Shown here: positions 44,819-52,387 of the stretch, piece by piece
Position numbering within the stretch: the first letter of the stretch is position 1
Layout: the number at the start of each line of letters is the position of its first letter
Origin: Niastella yeongjuensis
GTDB lineage: Bacteria; Bacteroidota; Bacteroidia; Chitinophagales; Chitinophagaceae
Length of the DNA: 64,000 bases
Direction of reading: 5' to 3'
Assembly: GCF_900110245.1 (NCBI RefSeq)
Contig: NZ_FOCZ01000012.1
Span: forward strand, 1 to 64,000
Notes under the pieces: model-generated
The model's database searches: none
The model's input: only the letters and a program-made list of their open reading frames with translations
Told to the model about the DNA's origin: nothing
Position numbers and translations under genes: made by a program

Positions 44819-44863
44819 GCCGTATTTGGTACGGCAGCTATTTTAGTGCCAGCTGCTTTTTTT
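44819..44863 (+). terminator. Terminator or leader attenuator before the third-locus sigma gene
   Basis: GCAGCT (44834-44839) pairs with AGCTGC (44851-44856), followed by seven T residues (44857-44863). An upstream stem GCCGTA/TACGGC (44819-44824 with 44830-44835) shares two bases with it, so the two exclude each other. A near-consensus -7 element TTACTTTG (44809-44816) sits just before, so this may be a leader attenuator of the sigma gene rather than a terminator of the previous gene. Confidence 0.5.
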
Positions 44864-44886
44864 AACTTGTAACAATCCAGGCCTCC

Positions 44887-45462
44887 ATGTCTGCTTACGA
44901 CCGCTTAACTGATCAGGAGCTTACAACGCTGCTGAAACAGGGCGATAACCAGGCTTTTACAGCAATTTACCACCGGTATAAAGGGGTATTATACCTGCAT
45001 GCCTACAAGCGGTTACAAAGCAAGGAAGACGTGAACGACCTCATTCACGAACTGTTTACCACCCTGTGGCAAAAGCGCGACGAACTCAATATTACGCAGC
45101 TGAGCGGCTATTTATATACTGCAGTTCGCAACCGCGTGCTGGATTGCATCGCCCGTAAACAAACAGAATCCAACTACATACAGGCTTTTCAACAATTCAT
45201 CGATACAGGCGAAGCCGTGGCCGATCACCGCATCCGCGAACAACAGCTGGCTGCTGTTATTGAACAGGAGATCGCCAGTCTGCCAGCTAAAATGCGGGAA
45301 GTATTTGAATTAAGCCGCAAGGCCCATCTATCGCACCGCGAAATCGCCGAACGCCTCGATCTGTCAGAGCTTACCGTTAAAAAGCACGTAAACAATGCGT
45401 TGAAGATTTTACGGGGGAGACTTACTATTATATTGTTGCTTATTTCTTTATTGAGTAGCTAA
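44887..45462 (+). CDS. ECF sigma factor (FecI-like) of the third Sus locus
   Basis: A 191-residue sigma factor: region 2 at about 25-90 (YHRYKGVLYLHAYKRLQS, LSGYLYTAVRNRVLDCIARK) and region 4 at about 120-175 (LPAKMREVFELSRKAHLSHREIAERLDLSE split over the helix-turn-helix). As in the sigma at 4207 the C-terminus ends in a hydrophobic tail (IILLLISLLSS). It should activate susC/susD at 47221 once the FecR protein (45968) signals. Unusually, a 505-base repeat-rich gap separates it from fecR. A heptamer array starts 2 bases after its stop. Confidence 0.92.
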   Translation: MSAYDRLTDQELTTLLKQGDNQAFTAIYHRYKGVLYLHAYKRLQSKEDVNDLIHELFTTLWQKRDELNITQLSGYLYTAVRNRVLDCIARKQTESNYIQAFQQFIDTGEAVADHRIREQQLAAVIEQEIASLPAKMREVFELSRKAHLSHREIAERLDLSELTVKKHVNNALKILRGRLTIILLLISLLSS

Positions 45463-45464
45463 AG

Positions 45465-45492
45465 GGCAGAGGGCAAAAGGCAGAGGGCAGAG
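45465..45492 (+). repeat. Heptamer array GGCARAR x4
   Basis: GGCAGAG, GGCAAAA, GGCAGAG, GGCAGAG, starting 2 bases after the stop codon of the sigma gene. The GGCAGAG-GGCAAAA composition resembles the insertion in the fecR gene at 5763-5783. Confidence 0.85.
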
Positions 45493-45611
45493 ATTCCAAA
45501 GTCATATTGAATATACTTTTAAGCCGGGTCATCCATAGGGGTGACCCGTTTGTTGTTGTAGGCATCAACACTTGATATTTAAAGCAAAAACACAGAATCC
45601 TTGCCGTTCAG

Positions 45612-45686
45612 CCATAGATATCCCGCCTCTATTTAGAGGCGGGATATCTATAAATCATCTGCGGGACATCTATGGAATATCTATGG
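45612..45686 (+). repeat. Perfect 18-bp hairpin with competing arms
   Basis: Positions 45614-45631 pair perfectly with 45634-45651 around a 2-base centre (TT). The left arm CCATAGATATCCCGC (45612-45626) can instead pair with GCGGGACATCTATGG (45661-45675, one mismatch), and its first 9 bases also with TATCTATGG at 45678-45686. So one left arm has three possible partners. Confidence 0.75.
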
Positions 45687-45814
45687 AATATCTTTTATAT
45701 TCACCTGAATCAGAGATGGTTCTGACAGGGCAAAGAATAGGCTTTGGAAGGGAGAAAACAAGGCGAAAACAGGGAGAATTGCCGGCCAATTCCTGCCGCA
45801 GAATATCCTACTTT

Positions 45815-45842
45815 GCCCGCCGGACCTTTGGCGTAGGAGGGC
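45815..45842 (-). repeat. 28-bp interspersed palindromic repeat, inverted copy
   Basis: GCCCGCC at the start and AGGAGGGC at the end; on the minus strand it matches the copy at 5726-5753 at 24 of 28 positions. It is followed by a degenerate heptamer tract, as is the fecR copy. Confidence 0.75.
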
Positions 45843-45967
45843 CTGTTTGCAGTTTGCCGTCTGCCGTTTGGCCCGGATCTTTCTATTCATTAGCTCCAAT
45901 TCAGTAAAAAGGAATTTTTTTTCAAAAAACTACTCCCTAATCACCACCCATCCGTCTTTATAAACGA

Positions 45968-47092
45968 ATGGAAAAAGGCAACGCAAAAGAATTATTACAA
46001 CGGTATCTGAATGGTACCTGCACCCCGGAAGAAAAAGCCCTGGTGGAAAGCTTTTACAATCTCCACCATCCCAACACGCAATCATTAAACGAACAGGAAC
46101 TGGAAAAAGAGTTGGGCCACCTGGAAAAAACATTGCCGCTGCCGGGCCGCGGCCGTATTTACAAAAGAATAATGGCCGCCGCTGCTGCCGTGCTGATGAT
46201 CGGCTTCACCGGCTGGTGGATGTACCGGACAAATACGCATAAACCGTCCGCGGCGGAACAACCACTGGCTTTCTCCAGTAACAATGTTATAGTGCCCGGC
46301 AGCAACAAGGCTGTGCTCACCCTGGCCAATGGAAAAAAGATCAGTTTGACCGATGCCGGCACGGGCAACATTGCGCATGAAACGGGTATCAGCATCGAGA
46401 AAACAGCCGACGGACAAATGCTTTACCGCATTACCGATGCGGCACCTGCAACCGCTGTCATTTACAATACTATCGAAACGCCTGTGGGCGGACAGTACCA
46501 GGTACTGTTGCCCGATGGCACCAAAGTATGGTTGAACGCAAAATCCGCCTTGCGCTTCCCCGTGCATTTTAACGATACGGAACGCCGGGTGGAAATATCA
46601 GGAGAAGCCTACCTGGAAGTGGCGCATGATAAAACAAAACCTTTTCGGGTAGTGAACCCCGGCCAGGTAGTGGAAGTGCTGGGTACCCATTTCAATGTAA
46701 ACACCTACGATAATGAAGCGGCTATGAAAACCACCCTGCTCGAAGGGGCGGTGAAAATAGCCACCAATGGCAATACAGCCCTGCTGAAACCCGGCCAGCA
46801 ATCGAATGTGGTAAATGGTAATATCCGCACGCTCGATGAAGTGAATGTGGAAGATGTAGTGGCGTGGAAGAACAATAAGATCCAATTTACCGACCTGGAT
46901 ATCCACAGCGTTATGCGTATGCTTGAACGCTGGTATAATATAGACGTGTCGTATACCGGCAATGAAATAAATACCACGTTTGGTGGTTCTGTTTCCCGGT
47001 CAAAAGACATCGATGTCGTTTTGAAACTGCTCGAAGCCACAGGAGACGTTCACTTTAAAATAGAAGGAAGGAGGGTCACCGTTATGCCTTAA
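45968..47092 (+). CDS. FecR-family anti-sigma factor of the third Sus locus
   Basis: A 374-residue membrane anti-sigma factor: cytoplasmic N-terminus (ELLQRYLNGTCTPEEKAL), membrane helix at about 68-86, FecR domain at about 160-255 (YQVLLPDGTKVWLNAKSAL, ISGEAYLEVAHDKTKPF) and C-terminal DUF4974 domain at about 300-372 (IQFTDLDIHSVMRMLERWYN). It connects the STN domain of the SusC encoded next with the sigma factor at 44887. It lacks the repeat-derived insertion of its counterpart at 4881. The 128-base gap to susC can fold into a nested hairpin. Confidence 0.93.
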   Translation: MEKGNAKELLQRYLNGTCTPEEKALVESFYNLHHPNTQSLNEQELEKELGHLEKTLPLPGRGRIYKRIMAAAAAVLMIGFTGWWMYRTNTHKPSAAEQPLAFSSNNVIVPGSNKAVLTLANGKKISLTDAGTGNIAHETGISIEKTADGQMLYRITDAAPATAVIYNTIETPVGGQYQVLLPDGTKVWLNAKSALRFPVHFNDTERRVEISGEAYLEVAHDKTKPFRVVNPGQVVEVLGTHFNVNTYDNEAAMKTTLLEGAVKIATNGNTALLKPGQQSNVVNGNIRTLDEVNVEDVVAWKNNKIQFTDLDIHSVMRMLERWYNIDVSYTGNEINTTFGGSVSRSKDIDVVLKLLEATGDVHFKIEGRRVTVMP

Positions 47093-47109
47093 AATCATAT
47101 CGTTTTCAG

Positions 47110-47165
47110 GCCCGGAAATAAAAAGCCAGAAGTGCACCACCACTCCTGGCCAATAAAGTCCGGGC
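47110..47165 (+). other. Nested hairpin in the fecR-susC junction
   Basis: Outer stem GCCCGGA (47110-47116) with TCCGGGC (47159-47165), 7 bp. Inner stem GCCAGAAGTG (47125-47134) with CACTCCTGGC (47141-47150), 10 bp with one mismatch and a CACCAC loop. There is no T run. It may adjust susC expression relative to fecR or protect the mRNA end. Confidence 0.5.
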
Positions 47166-47220
47166 TGTTCAAAAATTAATGTTCGATTAACTGAACTGTT
47201 CACCCAAACCAATCAAAATT

Positions 47221-50200
47221 ATGCATTTTTTGATTCACTACCGCCATGCATTTACATGGAGAAAGCGTAGTGGCCACCACACACACAACCGGAACATTTC
47301 CACGGCTGTTCCCAATCTGAAACGAAGTGTAATTATGAAGATCAACCTACTGGTACTATTCATGGCAGGGGTATTATGCCAGGTTTCTGCCGCCACGTAC
47401 GGACAAAAGATCACGTTGTCGAAACAAAACGCCCGGCTGGTAAGTATCTTTAAGGAAATACAGAACCAGAGTGGCTATGATTTTGTCTATTCCAACCGGC
47501 TTATTAAACTGGCCCACCAGGTAACCATACATGTAAAAGAGGCAACGTTGCAGGAGGTGCTGGAAACCTGCTTCAATAACCAGCCTTTCTTTTATACCGT
47601 TACCGATAAAACCATTGTGATCCGCGAGCGGAAACCTGTAAAAACAGACAGCGCCAATATGCGTTTTATCGATATCTCAGGCCGGATCACCGATGCCAAA
47701 GGCAATCCGCTGGAAGGGGCTACCATCAGCATAAAAGGCCTTAGCGGTGGCGCGGTGGCCGATGCCGATGGAAAATTCACCGTACACAATGTAAATGCTA
47801 CCTCCATACTGGTGGTTTCTTTTACCGGTTTCAAAACAAAAGAAGTTAGGGTAAGCGAAGCCGCGCCCATGGTGATCACGCTGGAAGAAGACCAGGACCC
47901 CATGAGCCAGGTGGTGATCGTTGGGTATGGTTCGGTACAAAGAAAAGACCTCACCGGCGCTGTATCACGCCTTACTTCTAAAGATATCGACAATACACCC
48001 ATTGCCCGTGTTGACCAGATGTTACAAGGCAGAATGGCGGGTGTGGATGTTAAATCAACCAATGGCGCGCCAGGCGCCGGTACCACCATCCGCATTCGTG
48101 GCGCACGGTCGATATCCGCCAATAACGAACCCCTGTATGTGGTAGATGGTATAATCGACGCTACTAATATGAACACCCTGAGCCCTGATGATATCGAGAG
48201 CATCGATGTGTTGAAAGATGCCTCGGCTGCCGCCATCTATGGTTCGCGCGGCGCCAATGGTGTAGTGATCATCACCACTAAAAAAGGTAAGGCGGGGGCA
48301 GATAACAGTAATTTCAATGTGATTGCCGGCGTACAATCGTTACCGCGTACCCTTGACCTGATGAATGCCCGCCAGTTTGCCGAGTTCATTAATGATAGCC
48401 GGAAGGACAATGGCAAACCACTGCTTTATCCCAATGTAGATTCCATTATAGCCCTTGTAGGGGAAGATGGTACGAACTGGACAAAATCAGTTACCGGTCC
48501 GGCCACGTATCAAAGTTATAACCTCTCTACTTCGGGTGGCTCTAAAAAACTCACGTATTTCCTTTCGGGCAACGTGATCAACCAGGACGGGATCATAAAA
48601 AATACGGGCTTTAAAAAATACCAGACCCGCATCAATTTAAATAAAACCTGGAGCGATAAACTGAATATGGGGCTGGTACTGAATGCCAGCCACCACCGCC
48701 AGGATATCGGTAACATCAACTACGGTTCCAACTCAGGCTGGATCGGTTCTATGATCACCATGCCGCCAACCATGAAAGTATATAAAGACGATGGCAGTTT
48801 TGAATCGTGGAACCCAATTTATAATAGCGGTGGCAATATGGATTCACCACCTGTGTATGCGGCACTTACTGAAAATTATGATGTAGTGAATGCGATACAG
48901 GGTAATATGTTCCTGGAACTGCAGCCATTGAAAGGGTTGAAGATAAAGTCATCGATCGGCGGCAGTTTGTACAGCAACCGCCTCAATTATTATCAGGCAT
49001 CGAACACGCCTGCTAAAATAGCGTCCAAAACAACAACCGCCAATGCTTCCTCTACCATGGGTAACAGAACATTGGTACAAAATGAAAATACGGCTACTTA
49101 TGACCATGCGTTTGGCTTGCACCATATTAATGTAATGGGCGGCTTTACTACTGAGCTTCGCCGGTACACCGGTATTGGCATCTCTGTGACCGGGCTTACG
49201 GATGACATAATGCGGTACGATAATTTTGCTGCTGCTCCGGCCGATAAGAGAACGACCACTTCTTCTTACGACGACAATACCCGGTTGTCGTACCTGGGTC
49301 GCGCTAATTATGATTATGCTGGTAAATACTACCTCACCTTTACCAGCCGCTACGATGGCTCCTCCAACTTTGCTTCCAATCACAAATGGGGTTTCTTCCC
49401 GTCAGTAGGCGCCAAGTGGCGGTTGTCTCAAGAAAATTTCTTCCAGGACTTTAATAAAAAAGGAATCATTGATAACCTCGATTTCCGGTTTAGCTACGGC
49501 CGTTCGGGTAACCAGGGTATCGATAATTACCAGTCGCTGAGTTCACTGGTTACCAGTCCGGTTGCCAATTCATCATATCCTAATACCAGTTATGTTTTTG
49601 GCGGCACGCAACAACTGGGTTATATCCAGGGTTTGCTGGCGAACAACAACCTGACCTGGGAAACATCTGACCAAATGGATATTGGCGCCGATGTGGAATT
49701 GTTCAAAGGCCGCCTTGTATTGGATGCGAATTATTATCATACCCGAACCAAAGACCTGTTGCTGAGTGTGCAGATCCCTACGCAAACCGGTTTTGCTTCC
49801 CGGTTGATCAATATAGGAAAAACCGAATCAAAAGGTTTTGAATTTTTGGTGTCGGGAGATATCATCCGCTCCAAAAACTTTACCTGGAATTCAACACTCA
49901 CCCTGTCGACCAATCAACAAAAGGTGCTGGACCTGGGACCTCTTGTAAAAGTATCGATCGATAACAACGGTTACGGTGCCAACACCAATTACCTGGATGT
50001 AGGCTTGCCTATAGGCGCCAATTACGGGGCCGATTACAAAGGGACCTGGCATAGCCAGGCTGAAATAGATGCGGAACTGGCCAGGCCCAAAGGCGAGCGC
50101 ACACTGGTATCAACTTCTTCCCTGTACAAACCTGGTAAACCTAAATATGCCGACAGGAATGGGGATGGTTTGCTGAATGTCGATGATTATCATTTTCTGG

Positions 50201-50694
50201 GTACGGTGAATCCCAAAGTATACGGAGGCCTGGGCAACCGCTTTACTTATAAGAATCTTTCGCTGGAATTTTTCCTTCAGTACAACTGGGGTAATACCAT
50301 GTTTAACGACATCGAGTTCTTTATGGGCAGTGGGTCTGAATTGACCAATCAGTTTGCGTATATGGCCAACAGATGGACGCCCGATAATCCTACTTCAGAT
50401 ATTCCTGGGGTTAACTCACGCGATAACGTACCAAGCACCCGTGAGCTGCATGATGCTTCGTTGCTGCGCTTAAAGTCTTTGCAATTGAGTTACTCCTTCA
50501 AAAATGTGTTGCCTAAAGTGTTCAAAAAAATAGATGTTTACTTTACCGGCACCAACATTTTCCTGTTAACCAAATACAATGGCTTCGATCCTGAGGTGAA
50601 CAAAGAGGGCACCAATTCAACCATCAGAGCAAAAGACGATGGTACCTATCCCAATGCACGCACACTGGCCGTTGGTGTAAATCTTGGATTTTAA
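47221..50694 (+). CDS. SusC/RagA TonB-dependent transporter with STN domain
   Basis: An outer-membrane importer of 1157 residues. An N-terminal extension leads to a signal peptide at about 39-58 (MKINLLVLFMAGVLCQVSA; ATG 47335 is an alternative start). STN domain about 62-132 (QNARLVSIFKEIQNQSGYDF), carboxypeptidase-like domain about 150-222 (ITDAKGNPLEGATISIKG), plug about 232-345 (VIVGYGSVQRKDLTGAVSRL; VLKDASAAAIYGSRGANGVV) and barrel to the terminal Phe (LAVGVNLGF). It signals through the FecR at 45968. SusD follows after 12 bases. GH20 nearby suggests a beta-linked N-acetylhexosamine glycan. Confidence 0.95.
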   Translation: MHFLIHYRHAFTWRKRSGHHTHNRNISTAVPNLKRSVIMKINLLVLFMAGVLCQVSAATYGQKITLSKQNARLVSIFKEIQNQSGYDFVYSNRLIKLAHQVTIHVKEATLQEVLETCFNNQPFFYTVTDKTIVIRERKPVKTDSANMRFIDISGRITDAKGNPLEGATISIKGLSGGAVADADGKFTVHNVNATSILVVSFTGFKTKEVRVSEAAPMVITLEEDQDPMSQVVIVGYGSVQRKDLTGAVSRLTSKDIDNTPIARVDQMLQGRMAGVDVKSTNGAPGAGTTIRIRGARSISANNEPLYVVDGIIDATNMNTLSPDDIESIDVLKDASAAAIYGSRGANGVVIITTKKGKAGADNSNFNVIAGVQSLPRTLDLMNARQFAEFINDSRKDNGKPLLYPNVDSIIALVGEDGTNWTKSVTGPATYQSYNLSTSGGSKKLTYFLSGNVINQDGIIKNTGFKKYQTRINLNKTWSDKLNMGLVLNASHHRQDIGNINYGSNSGWIGSMITMPPTMKVYKDDGSFESWNPIYNSGGNMDSPPVYAALTENYDVVNAIQGNMFLELQPLKGLKIKSSIGGSLYSNRLNYYQASNTPAKIASKTTTANASSTMGNRTLVQNENTATYDHAFGLHHINVMGGFTTELRRYTGIGISVTGLTDDIMRYDNFAAAPADKRTTTSSYDDNTRLSYLGRANYDYAGKYYLTFTSRYDGSSNFASNHKWGFFPSVGAKWRLSQENFFQDFNKKGIIDNLDFRFSYGRSGNQGIDNYQSLSSLVTSPVANSSYPNTSYVFGGTQQLGYIQGLLANNNLTWETSDQMDIGADVELFKGRLVLDANYYHTRTKDLLLSVQIPTQTGFASRLINIGKTESKGFEFLVSGDIIRSKNFTWNSTLTLSTNQQKVLDLGPLVKVSIDNNGYGANTNYLDVGLPIGANYGADYKGTWHSQAEIDAELARPKGERTLVSTSSLYKPGKPKYADRNGDGLLNVDDYHFLGTVNPKVYGGLGNRFTYKNLSLEFFLQYNWGNTMFNDIEFFMGSGSELTNQFAYMANRWTPDNPTSDIPGVNSRDNVPSTRELHDASLLRLKSLQLSYSFKNVLPKVFKKIDVYFTGTNIFLLTKYNGFDPEVNKEGTNSTIRAKDDGTYPNARTLAVGVNLGF

Positions 50695-50706
50695 AACTCA
50701 CTGAAC

Positions 50707-52191
50707 ATGAAACAAAGCAAACAATTTCTTTCTATAATAGTAGCCGGTTTATTATTGTCGGCATGTGACAAAAAACTGGACGAATCACCTAAAAGTTTTA
50801 TCGCTCCTGATCAGTTCTTTACAACAGATGCCCAATGTATACAGGCTGTGAATGGCGTGTATTCGGGCCTCCCTGAACTGTTTGGCCAGGAAGACCTCTG
50901 GAAATCGATTGAAGAAGGAACAGACGTATTGATCTATACAGGCGGTACCGATGGTAACCAGGAATATACGCTCTCCGCGGCGGCGCCGGGCAACATTTCC
51001 AACGTATGGAGAAAATGTTACAGCGCTATTACCAATGCCAACCTGATCATACACCGGGTAGGTAATGCAAAGATCACCGACACGTTGAAGACCCGCCTTG
51101 TAGGCGAGGCGCTTTATTTGCGCGCGTTGCATTATTACATCCTTACCAACAGTTTTGGCGCAGTACCGGTTTGGACGGATGAGCTGAATGTGGATGTGGT
51201 TAGTACGTTGCCACGTGCCGATGCCGCTGATGTGAGGAAGCAAATAAAGGATGATCTGTTACAGGCTTCCGGTCAATTGCCTTATTCATATCCGGCCCTT
51301 GAAACAGGCCGTGCTACCAAAGGCGCTGCACTGGCCTTGCTGGCGAAAGTATACCTGCTGGATAAAGACTGGGCAAATGCAGAAAAGTATGCACAAATGG
51401 TGGTTGATAGTAAACAATACACCCTGGTGAATTTTGCCGATCTGTTCGACGTCAATAACCGGTTCAAGAATAATAAAGAATCGATCTTTGAAATACAGTT
51501 CAAACGCGATAATGCCACCAATACCAACACCCGCGTCACTTATTATTATACCTGGTTTATACCAGTGAGAGATGGCAATAACAAAACCTATGCAGGGGTG
51601 GATTTTGGCACCACTGTGTTACTGGGATATGAGAATTTTTGTCCAACACTTGCATTGGTAAATATGTTCGAAACAGGCGATAAGCGTAAGGATGTTACCG
51701 TTGCCACTTCTTATAATGGCCAGCCCTTTACCAGATTCAAAAAACCTAATCACCCCTGGTTTGGCGCTAAGTTCTGGGACCTGCAGGCGAATGACCGCAA
51801 CAGTGGAAAGGATATTTATTTCCAACGGTATGCCGATGTGTTGTTGACGCTGGCCGAAGCCCAGAACGAACAAAGCAAAACCGCTGATGCCCTTACCTGG
51901 ATCAATAAGGTACGTGCAGACCATGGCGGCCTCACCACGCCGGTAAGTGGCGTAGCCCAGGACTCAGTAACAAGACTGATCCGAAAAGAAAGGGCCATTG
52001 AATTTGTAGGGGAATTTCAGCGCAAGTGGGACCTGGCCCGTTGGGGCACGCTGGTAGACGCTGTTAAATCAGTAACAGACGATAACCCGATAGGCGCCAA
52101 GAATATAAAACCAGAGTTTGCCCTGTTTCCCGTTCCGGATGCAGAGATCATTAAGAATCCTAATTTGAAACCGCAGAATAAAGGTTATTAA
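50707..52191 (+). CDS. SusD/RagB-family glycan-binding lipoprotein
   Basis: A 494-residue surface lipoprotein partner of the preceding SusC. Lipobox LLSAC (Cys at about 20) followed by DKKLDESPKSFI. SusD N-terminal helices (VGEALYLRALHYYILTNSFG) and C-terminal RagB/SusD domain (QRYADVLLTLAEAQNEQSK, RKERAIEFVGEFQRKWDLARW) are clear. It is shorter than the two other SusD proteins here but in the family range. Repeat arrays begin 4 bases after its stop. Confidence 0.95.
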   Translation: MKQSKQFLSIIVAGLLLSACDKKLDESPKSFIAPDQFFTTDAQCIQAVNGVYSGLPELFGQEDLWKSIEEGTDVLIYTGGTDGNQEYTLSAAAPGNISNVWRKCYSAITNANLIIHRVGNAKITDTLKTRLVGEALYLRALHYYILTNSFGAVPVWTDELNVDVVSTLPRADAADVRKQIKDDLLQASGQLPYSYPALETGRATKGAALALLAKVYLLDKDWANAEKYAQMVVDSKQYTLVNFADLFDVNNRFKNNKESIFEIQFKRDNATNTNTRVTYYYTWFIPVRDGNNKTYAGVDFGTTVLLGYENFCPTLALVNMFETGDKRKDVTVATSYNGQPFTRFKKPNHPWFGAKFWDLQANDRNSGKDIYFQRYADVLLTLAEAQNEQSKTADALTWINKVRADHGGLTTPVSGVAQDSVTRLIRKERAIEFVGEFQRKWDLARWGTLVDAVKSVTDDNPIGAKNIKPEFALFPVPDAEIIKNPNLKPQNKGY

Positions 52192-52195
52192 AACG

Positions 52196-52377
52196 GGCAG
52201 AAGGCAGAAGGCAGAGATACGTTGACGAGTTAACCAGTTGACGAGTTAACCAGTTAACCGGTTGACCAGTTATAGATGGCAGGTTGATAGAATTGGCGGG
52301 TTGATCTTGGCTAAACTGAGACCGCAAGGACTTGCGGCGGTTTTTCATTTCTGCCCTCTGCCCTCTGCCTTCTGCCC
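52196..52377 (+). repeat. Composite repeat: heptamers, octamers, hairpin, inverted heptamers
   Basis: GGCAGAA, GGCAGAA, GGCAGAG (52196-52216), then six octamers GTTGACGA/GTTAACCA (52221-52268), then a hairpin with T run (52322-52345), then TCTGCCC, TCTGCCC, TCTGCCT, TCTGCCC (52350-52377). The first and last arrays are reverse complements. The layout matches that at 33157-33349. Confidence 0.88.
52322..52345 (+). terminator. Probable terminator of the third susC-susD transcript
   Basis: CCGCAAG (52322-52328) pairs perfectly with CTTGCGG (52331-52337); three bases later come five T residues (52341-52345). The 2-base loop is tight, so one or two inner pairs may stay open. Confidence 0.5.
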
Positions 52378-52387
52378 ATCGTATTTT

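Larger units (their letters stand above)
45463..45967. other. 505-base repeat-rich gap between sigma and fecR genes
   Basis: No convincing gene. It contains a GGCAGAG-type heptamer array (45465-45492), a perfect 18-bp hairpin with extra pairing partners (45612-45686), the second copy of the 28-bp palindromic repeat (45815-45842) and a degenerate TTTGCCG-type heptamer tract (about 45843-45877). An open frame at 45572-45907 is mostly repeat sequence and was rejected. Confidence 0.8.

Noticed and set aside
45572-45907. 111-codon open frame in the sigma-fecR gap
   Set aside because: It runs through the hairpin, the palindromic repeat and the heptamer tract, and the product has no protein-like features; it is repeat DNA that happens to be open.
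52262-52387. N-terminal extension of the GH20 gene
   Set aside because: It would translate the octamer linker and the TCTGCC array (CPLPSAFCP); the signal peptide begins at ATG 52388.
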